DNA of 64,000 nt from Stomoxys calcitrans (taxonomy: Eukaryota > Arthropoda > Insecta > Diptera > Muscidae), in contig NC_081555.1 of assembly GCF_963082655.1 (NCBI RefSeq), positions 32,101,266 through 32,165,265 on the forward strand, read 5' to 3'. The notes below the pieces were generated by a model, which had not been told where the DNA came from, did not search any database, and saw only the letters and a list, made by a program, of their open reading frames with translations. Below, piece after piece: positions 53,690-64,000 of this stretch. Position numbers and translations under genes: made by a program. Position 1 is the stretch's first letter; each line of letters opens with the position of its first letter.

Positions 53690-53885
53690 AAGTGATTTTT
53701 TTTTTTTGGTGACATGCATAAGAAGGTCAAATTCATAGTTGACTTTTAAAATTTGTAGGTAGGTTTCTTTATAGATGTCATTTATGCTACCAACTGACTA
53801 GAGCCGCTATTGGAATCGAACCCACAACATCCGCACCAGTAAAACCGAGCACCTCACCAATCAGCGACAAACAAGCTAGCTAGGC
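53690..53885 (-). mobile_element. Second type of tRNA-derived SINE
   Basis: On the minus strand a tRNA-like head (about 53,880-53,815) has 'TGATTGGTGAGGTGCTCGGT' and a B box GGGTTCGATTCC. A ~100-bp body follows, then an A-run at about 53,697-53,709. The head differs from type 1. A genuine tRNA is excluded by the lack of a foldable acceptor stem and the attached poly(A) body. 53,886-54,295 is unassigned. Confidence 0.65.
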
Positions 53886-54299
53886 GCTAATAAACGCCTT
53901 CTGATTTTGAATTTATCAATGAAAATCTCTAACAAAATGCATTCATTGACGTTTGTTTGCATATCATTGACTACAAATGAATTTTGTTGGGAACTTCACA
54001 CCATCCATCTCTACCCTATTGCTTGGCTGGTGACGTTCCTGTGTATAAAGAAAACTTTAAATGTTGTGGGATTGCTTTTTCCAGCTGAAACCAATAGGCT
54101 TCGAATTTGCTTCTATTTAGAATAGAAAGCCAAATAAAAACCCTTTTTAAACCAGCAAGGAAAGGCAAAAGTCGGACAGAGTCGACTACCCTACACCACC
54201 TAGTCTACGTATTACTATATATAGAACTTATCTTCAAACCTAGTCAGATATTAATTTTGCATACCTATTGAAATATCGAATAGAACCTTGCAAGATTTT

Positions 54300-54990
54300 C
54301 TTAGGTTAGGTTTAAGTGTCACAGGAACAGAAGGAGGGATATGCCTTCTAGTTCCTACCGTTGAACCACCCAGACCAACAACTTGCGAATGTTCATATTC
54401 GCGTTAATCTCAAAGAAAAGAAAACCTAAAGTGAAACTCCTTCTGACTGCCAGTGAGGGACACGCACAGCAGATGGTCTATAGTCTCTTCTTCTTCCACG
54501 TCCCCACAGCTTCTGCAAAAGTCGTTACTTGCTACATTCAGTCTGTAAGCAAGTCAGCATGTTTCCGATCTGACAGCGATCGGTCATGACGGACACAATT
54601 ATTGAGACGTCGTCTGTTCTAGCCAACGGCAGCAAAGTGGTAGACCTCTTCAAGTCTAGATTAGGCCACATAATTTTGGAATGATAGCAAACCCTCCTTT
54701 GTGACCATCTATCATTCGTTGCATTTTAGGCCTAGTTCGACTAAGCTTGCATGTCGCTAGAGCCATTACCACAGATTTCAGAACCGCTGGTATGGGTAAG
54801 GAAGTTCCTCGTCCCACAAGCTCGTCTGCTCTACAATTCCCTGGGACATCTCTGTGACCCGGCACCCAGAACAGGTGAATTTTTAACTATTCAGCCATTT
54901 CGTTGAGAGGGGACGGTTTTTGAATTAAAAAATATGTTCCTCACATCCGCTAAATCAGACAGGTTCTCAAAGAAATGAGAACCTAAAGTG
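54300..54990 (-). mobile_element. Family A retrotransposon fragment (RNase H end to tail)
   Basis: The minus-strand frame 54,865-54,656 begins 'MPGHRDVPGNCRADELVGRG', the last RNase H block with H and D intact, followed by knuckle-region text to a 'ttaggttaggttt' tail at 54,303. A short repeat of the knuckle region at about 54,945-55,020 suggests a partial second copy. Confidence 0.8.
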
Positions 54991-55019
54991 GAACTTCTTT
55001 TGACTGCTAGTGCGAGAAA

Positions 55020-56200
55020 CACACACACGAAAGGTGTTGTCCTCCCCTCCTATAGGTGTGGGTACCTTGGCACCTGTAGTCGAGAGTAATGCTTCAAGCG
55101 CACAACTAGTCGTCAGACTAATTCATGAGGAAGAAACGGATAAACCAGAGTTTTGCACAGTTCGTCTCCAGCCTTTAAGTAAAGGTGGTGTTTCTGACTC
55201 GGATTCAGACAGCGACGGTGTCAATGAAACAGTCATCACACGCGAATCGAGAGATGAGGGCATCGGGATGACGGCAGAAGTGAGCGATGGCTTTGCTTAG
55301 CTCACAAGCAGACCGAGAAAACGATCCGGCGCAAGACGAAGGAGATAGAGGAGTATGTACCGGTAGCACAATCGGGTGAAAGTGCAGAATGCTTGAAGGA
55401 ATAGAACTGACATACCAAGCACTTATACGGAAGCTGGAAAAAGAATTAGATCTCCCGAAGAGCATGACACTGCTAAAATGCTGAAGGAAAAAAGAGCTCC
55501 CCGCTTTCAAGTACTCTGGGAAAACCAAGCCAGCCATCCCGCAATGGAGACTCCAGACAGTGTCCTGCGGAGGTAGACACAGTTGGAACAGGGAAAAGAA
55601 AGCGCGCACAGCCCCTGAGTCCTCATGGAGGTCGGTGACTTCCAAACTGAGGCCACAGCCATCACTGAAGGGGAAGATGGTCGCTGAGAATGGTAAGGAG
55701 CCGCCCTCTTACGCCAGAGTGGCAAGGAAGCACCGGTCCCAAGTAGAGGATCTGGTTAACGATCGGATTTTCGATTTTTGTATGGAACTTTGTAGAGGGT
55801 CCACCCGTACAAATGATGAGCTGCGAGTATAGAGGGGATATCTTTACGCTGCGTTTTGCGTCAGCGAATGTATTGATACCGTCAAAAAGCTCGTTAGAGG
55901 TATTCACGCTCCCTGGGAGGGCGCAAAACTCGACCTGGTGAGAAAGATGGATATCCACCAGCTCACAAAGGCGACGGTCTTCATCAAGGGATGGGGCAGT
56001 AAATTCTTGGGCAAGCAAAACCAAGGGTTGGTCGCAGAGAAATGGGAGGTCTTCCACAGGGAGAAGAAGAAGGAAGGAACTCTCCTTGTGGTTGGCATTG
56101 ATCAAGTCTACGTGACTAGTTTGGCTAAGACTAAAGGCATGGCGCACTACGGGAGCAAAGCTTTTCTTTCTAGATTGGGAAGAATAGGATAGGCAGAAAT
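55020..56200 (+). pseudogene. ORF1 (Gag-like) of the long LOA-like family B element
   Basis: Frames 55,010-55,300, 55,560-55,832 and 55,938-56,192 join into a Gag-like protein. An acidic N-terminal part ('GGVSDSDSDSDGVNETVITR') leads to a segment with 'PPSYARVARKHRSQVEDLVN' and then a C-terminal domain. That domain carries 'ATVFIKGWGSKFLGKQNQGL', 'VAEKWEVFHREKKKEGTLLV' and 'VGIDQVYVTSLAKTKGMAHY'. The C-terminal block resembles the domain found in insect LOA/R1 ORF1 proteins (DUF4780-like, from memory of the family). No CCHC knuckles are visible. Stops at about 55,298 and 55,830 and frame changes disable it. Confidence 0.7.
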
Positions 56201-56219
56201 TCTCATTTTATGACATCAG

Positions 56220-56815
56220 GCCAGGTGACTCAACACCGCCCAACAAACAGGGGGCCGACAATCAGACAATCACGACATCTCTCAATATTGGAAAGACTAG
56301 GATAAGCAAGGATCCTAATACTGAAATATCAGGCAGTGCAGTGGCGAGAGACCCAACACAGCCTAACAAACAGGAACCCGACGACGGACCCATCGCCGAC
56401 TTCAAGATTCGGAATACTGGGATAGGTAAAGATCCTAATATTGAAACATTAGGCAGCGCAGCGACAGGAGTCTCAATGCAACCCAACGAACAGGGAGCCG
56501 ATGATGGTACCATCATCACCTACTCCCATGAAGCCCATTTACTTGGGATTTGAAAGACTACGATAGACAAAGATCCTAGTATTGAAACATCAAGCAGTAC
56601 AGAATGGAAACCCAATACAGCCTAACGAACAGGGACCCGACGATGGAACCATAACCGACTTTATAAACAGTCGGAAGACTAGACTAGGCAAGGGAACTAA
56701 AACAATGACATCAGGCAGTGCAGTGACAGGATAGTCAATGCAGTCTAAAGAACAGGGAGCAGACGATGAGATCATCATCTACTCCCTCCCTACCGGAGCG
56801 AGACGGCCACACACG
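56220..56815 (+). repeat. Tandem ~120-138-bp repeats between ORF1 and ORF2
   Basis: 'caggcagtgcagtg'-like landmarks occur near 56,332, 56,452, 56,591 and 56,714. Each unit encodes a variant of 'GKDPNIETLGSAATGVSMQP' followed by 'NEQGADDGTI'. About four to five units are seen. Frames drift between units, so the present copy is not translated through. Confidence 0.75.
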
Positions 56816-56820
56816 CTCTG

Positions 56821-58312
56821 ATGGAGAAAATCAGCAAGGGCAAAATTCATATTGCATTAATTCAGGAGCCATTAACGACCCAAAACAAAGTTTCTGGACT
56901 GAACCATATCAGCTACCAATTATTCTATGCTAGCACTGGTACTCGGCCGAGGACCTGCGTTATTTATCATAAAAATTTTAATTATATATTTTCCCCAGAG
57001 TTGTCAGCGTCGGTTGCAACAGTGTTGAGACAGGGCGACAGTGGAGCATACCTGGCATCACTTTATCTGCCTTTCGACTCTCCGACACCGCCACCCACGT
57101 CGGGGCTGCAACGGCTGGTGAGGAAAGCAAAACAGACAGGAAACGAGGCACTAATAGGGTGTGATGCGAACTCTCACCACATTTCGTGGGGTACTACCAA
57201 CACTAATAAGCGGGGCCAAACCCTGCCAGAGTTCTTGAATACTAACGACCTAATAACAGTTAATATTGGTAACACCGCTACCTTTGTTAATAGGATTAGG
57301 GAGGAGATATTAGATGTGACGATATGTTCGGAAAACTCTTTCTCTGATCATCGCTACATTAGGGTTAGAATAGCACGGCCAACGCCGAATCCGATAAGCT
57401 TCCGGAATAAGTTGAAAACCAACTGGACATAATTCGGAAGGCCACTCGGAAGAAGACTTGGGCAAGATAATTTAAATTGTCCAAACATAGAAGATATTGA
57501 AGAATTTGTCAATAGGATTACGATTACACTGGTGGGGTCCTTCGAAGATATTTTTCCTCTTCGAGAAAAGGAAATCAGCCCAAGAAAAATCCTGGATGAC
57601 CGGGGAGATTCGCAATATTGGGAAAGAGGTCCGCAGACTTTTTACAGAACACGTCGTAAAAAAGCGCGAGTTTATTGGGATGTGTATTACACACGGCTCA
57701 AGGAATACAATAAAATTACCAGAGCGGCAAAACGTACCTTCTGGCAGCTTTTCATCGAGATAGCGTTAATGACGCCGCCAAGATGAACAAGTTTATCCCA
57801 TTTCCAAACTGAAACATTAGTAGACGACATGGGAGTGAGAGCAGAGTCAACGGAGGACATGTTGAGGCTTTTGATGCAAACACATTTGCAACAGGATAGA
57901 ACGGGACTCACGGAGACAACGGAATCTTGGAATAATGAGGGTGATCGAAGGGTTATCATAACCGAATTTATGGTCAAGCAAGCCTTGGGGAGCTTCAAAC
58001 CATTTCAGTCACCCGGACCTGATGGAATATTTCCGGCGTTACTACAGAAGGAGGCGAACTATCTGGCGCCCCATCTGGCCTGTATTTTCACAGTGTGCCT
58101 AAGACTTGCATATACTTCGAAAGCCTGGCAGGAGACAAGGGTGGTATTTATACCCAAGCCCGTCGAGGCAAGTTATGCGACACCAAAGGTCTACATACCT
58201 ATAAGCCTTACGTCCTTTCTACTCAAAACCATGAAACGTACTATGGATACCATGATAAAGAGTAGGACATCCAGCGAACTGCTCAAATACATGGGTTTCT
58301 ACCTGGGAAATA
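56821..58312 (+). pseudogene. ORF2 first half: APE endonuclease and RT N-terminus
   Basis: The frame 56,821-57,432 (203 codons) is an apurinic-type endonuclease. It shows 'IHIALIQEPLTT' (E), 'GSGAYLASLYLPFDSP'-type core, 'ALIGCDANSHHISWGTTNTN' (D, N, H) and 'FSDHRYIRVRI' (SDH), so all catalytic landmarks are present; the extreme N-terminus is missing. A TAA at 57,430 and two frameshifts follow. RT begins in 57,829-58,300 with 'LGSFKPFQSPGPDGIFPALL', 'AWQETRVVFIPKPVEASYAT' and 'YIPISLTSFLLKTMKRTMDT'. It is interrupted at 58,313 by tandem-core sequence before the palm aspartate motif. Confidence 0.8.
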
Positions 58313-58900
58313 TTGGGAGATCGGTCTATATGGCAGCTATATATCCAAGTATTATCCGATCTGGACGATATCTAACAAACAAGTGTAGAGGTCTATCAAA
58401 TCGCATTGTTTTAAATTCCATCCAAATCGGATGAAAAATTATCCTTTTATGGGGTCAATACTCTATATCGGAAGATCGGTCTATATGGCAGCTATATCCA
58501 AATATGGTCCGATCTGTACCACATTTGACAGGGAAGGGTAGGGGTCTAACAGAACACACTGTGCCAAATTTCATAGAATTCGGGTAATAAATGAATCTTT
58601 TATGGCCTCAATACCCTATATCGGGAGATCGGGTGGTCGGCCTGTAGGGCAGCTATATCCAAATATAGTCCAATCTAAGCCGCACTTCACAGAAATGGAT
58701 AGGGGTCTACCAGAACTCACTATGCCAAATTTCATCGAAATCGGATGAAAAATGCTAAATTTTTTGCCTCAAAACTTTAAGTCTCGAGATCGGTCGAGAT
58801 AGCCGCTATATAGGCTATATATAACTAAAATACGATTTTATGAGATCAGAAGGTCAGGTTTATATACAAAGAACATGAAATCATCAAAAATTGTTTGTAC
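58313..58900. repeat. Tandem-core sequence (E13) interrupting family B ORF2
   Basis: Five units of ~115-120 bp ('ggagatcggtctatatggca', 'gctatatccaaatatggtcc', 'aacacactgtgccaaatttc') like those at 20.14-21.17 kb. No caps are visible. The RT palm between the two ORF2 halves is missing, so this is a replacement (insertion plus deletion), not a clean insertion. Confidence 0.75.
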
Positions 58901-60640
58901 ACATTGATCCAATCCTTAGACTAGTACCGGGTGGACCCGGTCCTTAGAGACTGGATAAACCATATGCTTGTGGATACATTGCGGGTCCCATGACATAAAT
59001 ATAAGGGAGAAAGTGGCACAGGGCACGCCACAGGGGGACTGAGGAGAGCTTTGAACCCGTGCTATGCAGGCGATGTTATAATACTTCTTAGAGGTAAGGA
59101 TCCGAACCAGCTCTGCAGAAGGGCCGAAAAGGCCTTGCATATGGCATATGACTGGGCTAGGCTCAGGGGTCTCAATGTTAACCCAGTGAAGACTGAAATA
59201 TGCCTGTTCACGAGGAAGACGAAGGTGGATCAATTTGACGCACGACGTTTTCGCAACAAAACGATTTCTACATCTGGCAAGGTCAAGTACTTAGGAGTGA
59301 TCTTGGATAGAAACTGAATTGGAAGTGTCACATTCAGGAGCGTTCTGAGAAGGCTCACAGATGGTGGGCCCTATGTAGACGGGCCGTAGGCTCGAAATGG
59401 GACCTGAACCTGGCTCTACAGGAGCGTGATTAGACCATTACTTACTTACGCCTCAGTAGTTTGGTGTACTGCTATGGAAAAAAAGTGCAACATAAGGACA
59501 ACATGGCATATGCTGAACGATTAGGACCACGCCCACTAGGGTACTGGAGACTATTCTAGATATCCGACCCATGGACATATAGATTAAGTGTGTATTTAAG
59601 GCGATGGGATAACGGATTGAAAATGAGCACCTCATACCATCGCGGTTTAATCGAGGCGACGATAGGAAACCTGGAAGGAAGGGAAGAGGTTTCCGATCGG
59701 ATACCTGAGACGACACTTCGTGTCGGTCGTGTGCTAAGCACTGCTGCCAACAGCGCAGTCTTGGATTGACGGAACCCTAGTATTGCCGTCTGGAAAATCA
59801 TGTTACATGAATGGATCAAAACTAGAGCACAGAGTGGGCCTGGGGTTTACACTGAGAACCTAGGGACTTAGATATGTTTGAGACTGCCTTACCATAATAA
59901 GGTTCTACAGACGGAGATCCGGGCGATCACAGAATGCGTGGTGTGGTGTTAAAGCGAGGACGTCAAGTATGAACATCTTTACGAACAGGCAACTGGCCAT
60001 AAGGGCAATAACAACCAGGACGGTAAGATCACGAACAGTCTTGGAATGTAAGAAGGAGATTAACGCCTTCTCTGAGGATGGAACTATCCGTATCGTTTGG
60101 TTGCCGGGCCATAGCGGAGGTACTGGGAATGAGAAAGCAGACGATTTGGCGGTGAAGGCCAGAGAAATGCCGTCAATAAACTTGGTCCGAGATAAGGGCG
60201 TGGGCGATGATTGAGCAAGCAACCCTGTGGAACAGCGAAACAGTCGGTGGGACGGCGAAAATCCTATGGGGAGATCCAGATCGAGAGAAGACAAGGATAT
60301 TACCGAAAGGAAGTAAGGAGGGACACAATGGACTACGGGCTCACTTCTGCAAAATCGGTGCGGCCAGTGATAGCATGTGTAGGGTATGTGGGGAAGATGA
60401 TGAGACGTTGAAGCATTTCCTATGTGATTGCCCGACGCGGCTAAAAGACACCTGTACATAGGTGGGGACACAATACCAGACATGGCATTGAAAACAATTA
60501 AGGATTTTGTAAGTAGTACTGAATTCCTAACTTAAATTTTCTTTTTCGAGGTTACGTTTTTAGTATTTGGAGCGCACAACAATAGTGACATGGAGCGGAT
60601 TAATATCTGCAATCTCTTTTCAACCTAACCTAACAGCAAA
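58901..60640 (+). pseudogene. ORF2 second half: RT palm/thumb, RNase H, zinc knuckle, 3' tail
   Basis: 'VPWHKYKGESGTGHATGG' (RGTPQGG region, frame-shifted), then 'CYAGDVIILLRGKDPNQLCR'. The catalytic YADD box reads YAGD, a lost aspartate. The thumb is intact ('WARLRGLNVNPVKTEICLFT', 'GKVKYLGVILDRN'). RNase H at 59,800-60,190 has 'IFTNRQLAI' in place of the D-containing FTDSK, and 'WLPGHSGGTGNEKADDLAVK'. The zinc knuckle C-X2-C-X8-H-X4-C lies at 60,370-60,430. It ends in 'tttcaacctaacctaac' at about 60,636. This completes the most extended family B copy (55.0-60.64 kb). Confidence 0.8.
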
Positions 60641-60658
60641 ATTACAAAGTACGGAGGA

Positions 60659-60800
60659 TCGAAAGCAGACATCCGCGAACTAGAAGTATCAATGAAGCTA
60701 GAAATGCCTTTCTTAAACATAAAAAAGTTTGGAGATGCAGTGACATCTCATATAATACAAAATTTAGAATCTTTAACGGCGTAGTTTACAATCCATACCT
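60659..60800 (+). mobile_element. RTE-like RT C-terminal scrap
   Basis: One open frame reads 'SINEARNAFLKHKKVWRCSD' and 'ISYNTKFRIFNGVVYNP', the thumb-entry block of RTE/BovB-type RTs (usually ...AFxxLKNVWRSxxISxxTKxRIFNxxV...). No more of the element is present. 60,801-61,120 is unassigned; 61,125-61,160 has a short palindrome 'ataccctacaccac'/'gtggtacagggtat'. Confidence 0.65.
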
Positions 60801-61507
60801 TTGTCTAGTTTGTGGACATCTAACTCGATTTCTCCCACTGTGTGTTGGCCAGAAGTACTCCAAGTACTATAATATGAGTAATTACTGGGCATTACGAAAT
60901 CACTCTCTACTTTGGGGTCCCTTTAGCATACTCTGGGATGCAAGAACATAGGATCTCACTTTAAGTAGTCGGCTCTTCTCGGATCTGGGAGAGCTTACCA
61001 ATATATACGTCGACGCCAAACACCTGGGTTTGAATCTAAGCTAATCAGCGAACTGATGATAAAGCTTTGGTCAGCTGCGAAATCCTGCCCAATACATTTA
61101 TAGCACACCACATTTTGCCTAAACTTTTTATACCCTACACCACCTCAGTGGTACAGGGTATTATAACTTTGTGCATTTGCATGCTTCCACCTACTCACTA
61201 ATTAGCTGACAAAAGTTTCATCATCAGTACGCTAAGCCCCATGCTTCCACCTACTTAGCGGACTGTTGATGAAGATTTGGTCGATTCCGAAATCGCAATC
61301 TCCGAAATCTGACCAATGCAAATATAGTATGCCACATTTTGCCTTAATTTTTTTAAAAATGGTTTTTATTTGACTTTTTATTATATTCCACCTATAATAA
61401 AAAGTCAAATAAAAAAAATAAAAAAAAGAATCAAAGCCTATTAGTTTCAGGTGGACAAAGATATCTAACAAACAAAATAAAGAGAGGAGCAAAAACAGAA
61501 AAATTAA

Positions 61508-63248
61508 CAAGTAAGAGCGTGCTAAGTTCGGCAGCGCCGAATCTTGGAGACCCACCACCATGGACTCCGCTACAAATTTGTACAAAATAAATTTAGTGGA
61601 AGAGCATAATTTTATTCTATAAACCAAACTCCTGTCAAACCAGCAAAATTTAAAGCTTCTAGGAACCAAACAAAAATAATCGATAGACCGGTTTATATGG
61701 GAGCTATATCAGGTTATAGACTGATTTGGACCGTATTGGCACAGTTGTTGAAAGTCATAACAGAACACTATGTGGAAAATTTCAGCCAAATCGAACAAAC
61801 ATTGAGGCTTGTAAGGGCTCAAGAAGTCAAATCGGGAGACCGGTTTATATGGAAGCTATATCAGGTTATAGAACGATTTGGACCATACTTGGGACAGTTA
61901 TTGGGGGTCATAACAGAACACCACATGCAAAATTTCAGCCAAATCGGACAAAAATTGCGGCTTGTAAGGGCTCAAAAAGTCAAATCGGGAGATCGGTTTA
62001 TATGGGAGCTATATCAGTTTATAGACCGATTTAGACTGTACTTGGGACAGTTATGGAAAGTCATAACAGAACACTAAATGCAAAATTTCAGCCAAATCGG
62101 ATAAAAATTGTGACTTTTAAGGGCTCAAAAAGTCAAATCGGGAGATCGGTTTATATGGGAGCTATATCAGTTTATAGACCAATTTAGACTGTACTTGGGA
62201 CAGTTATGGAAAGTCATAACAGAACACTAAATGCAAAATTTCAGCCAAATCGGATAAAAATTGTGACTTTTAAGGGCTCAAAGATCGATCAAATCGGAAG
62301 ATCGGTTATTATGGGAGCTATATCAGGTCATAGACTGATTTGGACCATACTTAGCAGAGTTGTTTGAAGCCATAACAGAACACTAGATGCCAAATTTTAG
62401 CCAAATCAGAAAATTGCGGCTTCCAGGGGCTCAAGAAGTCAAATCGGGAGATCGGTTTATATGGGAGCTATGTCTTAATCTGAACCGATATGGCCCATTT
62501 GCAATCCTCAACGACCTTAATCAAACACAAGTATCTGTGCACAATTTCAAGTGGCTATATTTATTGGAAGTCATAACAGAATACTAAATGCAAAATTTCA
62601 GCCCAATCGGACAAAATTTGCGGCTTGTAAGGGCTCAAAAAGTCAAATCGGGAGATCGGTTTATATGGGAGCTATATCAGTTTATAGACCGATTTAGACT
62701 GTACTTGGGACAGTTATTGAAAGTCATAACAGAACACTAAATGCAAAATTTCAGCCAAATCGGATAAAAATTGTGACTTTTAAGGGCTCAAAGATCGATC
62801 AAATCGGAAGATCGGTTTTTATGGGAGCTATATCAGGTCATTGACTGATTTGGACCATACTTAGCAGAGTTGTTTGAAGTTATAACAGAACACTAGATGC
62901 CAAATTTTAGCCAAATCAGAAAATTGCGGCTTCCAGGGGCTCAAGAAGTCAAATCGGGAGATCGGTTTATATGGGAGCTATGTCTTAATCTGAACCGATA
63001 TGGTCCATTTGCAATCCTCAACGACCTTAATCAAACACAAGTATCTGTGCACAATTTCAAGTGGCTATATTTACGCATTCTACCGCTATCGTGATGTCGA
63101 CAGACGGACGGACATGGCTAGATCGACTCAGAACGTCGATACGATCAAGAATATATACACTTTGTGGGGTCTTAGTCGAATATTTCGAGGTGTTACAAAT
63201 GGAATGACTAGATAAGTATACCGCCATCCTATGGTGATGGGTATAAAA
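61508..63248 (+). repeat. Capped tandem-core element E11, complete, with 510-bp internal duplication
   Basis: The left cap is 'aagtaagagcgtgctaagtt', 'cggcagcgccgaatcttgga' and 'acccaccaccatggac', then the leader 'caaatttgtacaaaataaat'. About eight core units of 150-156 bp follow ('aaatcgggagatcggtttat', 'cataacagaacactaaatgc'). The right module has 'gacggacatggctagatcga', and the right cap 'ccgccatcctatggtgatgg' is followed by GTATAAAA. Positions of about 62,057-62,563 recur at 62,567-63,073. ORFs within are artefacts of the repeat. Confidence 0.85.
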
Positions 63249-64000
63249 CTGTATTTGGTAGAGAGTATGAATCTAATATGAAAAGTTGGGTCCAAATATG
63301 TGGCAGTAGAGTACCAGTTATTTCTTAGTTGCTATAGAAATACTCCTTGAACTTCAAGCATTTTTGTTTTCTTATACTAAAATTTCCCCAACAAGTGCTT
63401 GAGTTTTTCCTAAGAATGTAAACTAAATCGTATGAAAAAACCCAAATAATAAAATTAGTGCAACCCATCTATTCATCCAATGTGCACATCGACTGCATTA
63501 CAGCATCTTTTATCCATGGAGGGAATTTCCGTAGGTGGGAAATTTTGTAAAATTAGTCTCTGCAAATATGTACACTGCCACCAGCATAGTAGAAACATGT
63601 GTTCAAAGGTAACTGTTTGTACGAAGACTATTCCAAGGTATTGGTGTAAAATGTAAATGCGACTAAGGGCAACAAAACCCTCCTGACACCTTTCTGTATG
63701 TTGTGGATTTCCCACAGATTATGCCCGTTAAGCTTCGGTGTTTAACACGGACTGATCTTTTGATAGATATCCGTGTTGCTATGTAGGTGCGTACCAACTG
63801 ATGCAAAGGTTTTCCCGTGTCGGCGGTGCACTGCGGTGGTGCGGCATGTTACGTGTAAATCCTAATCGCGGGAAATACCAATCAGAACACATAAAACAAC
63901 ATGACGTGTCGTATTGTGGATTTCCCACCTTCAATCCACACTTTCCTTTCGCACTTTATGGCGCGGCATTGTTTTCTTTTTTGCTCTTCTAGGACAATGC
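63249..64000. other. No gene or recognised repeat
   Basis: Unassigned DNA at the window's right edge. A phrase 'ttgtggatttcccac' occurs twice (about 63,702 and 63,914). Short open frames here lack support. Confidence 0.4.

Noticed and set aside
53800..53885. Possible tRNA gene on the minus strand
   Set aside because: The B box and an A-box-like segment are present, but no convincing acceptor or anticodon stem can be folded and a poly(A)-tailed body follows, as in a SINE.
61697..62077. Long frames with repeated 'GAQEVKSGDRFIWELY' peptides
   Set aside because: They are translations of the tandem-core repeat. The same DNA reads open in several frames and lacks any start or promoter context; not a repeat protein.

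Overview
The window is nuclear DNA from a dipteran, most likely a calyptrate (muscid-like) fly. Three observations support this. It contains a brinker orthologue and a mitochondrial seryl-tRNA synthetase with fly-type short introns. It is packed with insect non-LTR retrotransposons of LOA/R1, Jockey and RTE-like type. It also carries many dispersed elements with a satellite-like core (units built around 'atggcagctatatcc'), a layout I associate with large calyptrate genomes. The species assignment is inference.

Only three host protein genes can be supported. (1) Minus strand 9,483-11,050: a four-exon gene for a mitochondrial seryl-tRNA synthetase (406 aa), with all splice junctions readable. 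(2) Plus strand 15,420-23,219: a five-exon gene for an unrecognised 296-aa protein with two probable RRM-like folds. Its first exon is separated from the rest by a 6.5-kb intron full of transposable elements, and the exon phases fit. (3) Minus strand 35,365-37,722: an intronless 785-aa brinker (brk) orthologue, the nuclear repressor of Dpp/BMP target genes. It has the Brk DNA-binding domain, a PMDLSL CtBP motif and an FKPY Groucho-type motif.

Layout: 1-9,000 is degraded retroelements, one large tandem-core element (2.66-4.81 kb) and AT-rich sequence. 9.4-11.1 kb is SerRS-m. 11.1-15.3 kb holds Jockey and R1-like remnants. 15.33-23.5 kb is the five-exon gene with its repeat-filled intron. 23.7-33.7 kb is almost entirely nested tandem-core elements, MITEs and retroelement fragments. 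33.9-40.25 kb is brk with low-complexity flanks. 40.4-51.3 kb is a dense block of transposable elements. 51.35-53.6 kb is a second low-complexity, apparently unique island resembling the DNA just upstream of brk. 54.3-60.64 kb is a long degenerate LOA-like element preceded by a retroelement fragment. 61.5-63.25 kb is another tandem-core element.

The most interesting observations are these. (a) Two same-orientation Mad/Medea/Schnurri silencer-type sites, one perfect and one with a single mismatch, lie 33 bp apart in the unique island about 15 kb upstream of brk; this is a candidate Dpp-responsive brk silencer, displaced by transposon invasion. (b) A mariner-type MITE is inserted exactly at the TA centre of a roughly 110-bp-arm palindrome. 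(c) A recurrent 'capped satellite' element family has hairpin-bearing left caps and subterminal inverted repeats. (d) The mitochondrial SerRS has a strongly shortened tRNA-binding arm. (e) The two-RRM-like host gene is unrecognised. (f) Tandem ~40-residue repeats lie between ORF1 and ORF2 of the LOA-like element. No CRISPR, rRNA or bona fide tRNA gene was seen; tRNA-like sequences here are SINE heads.
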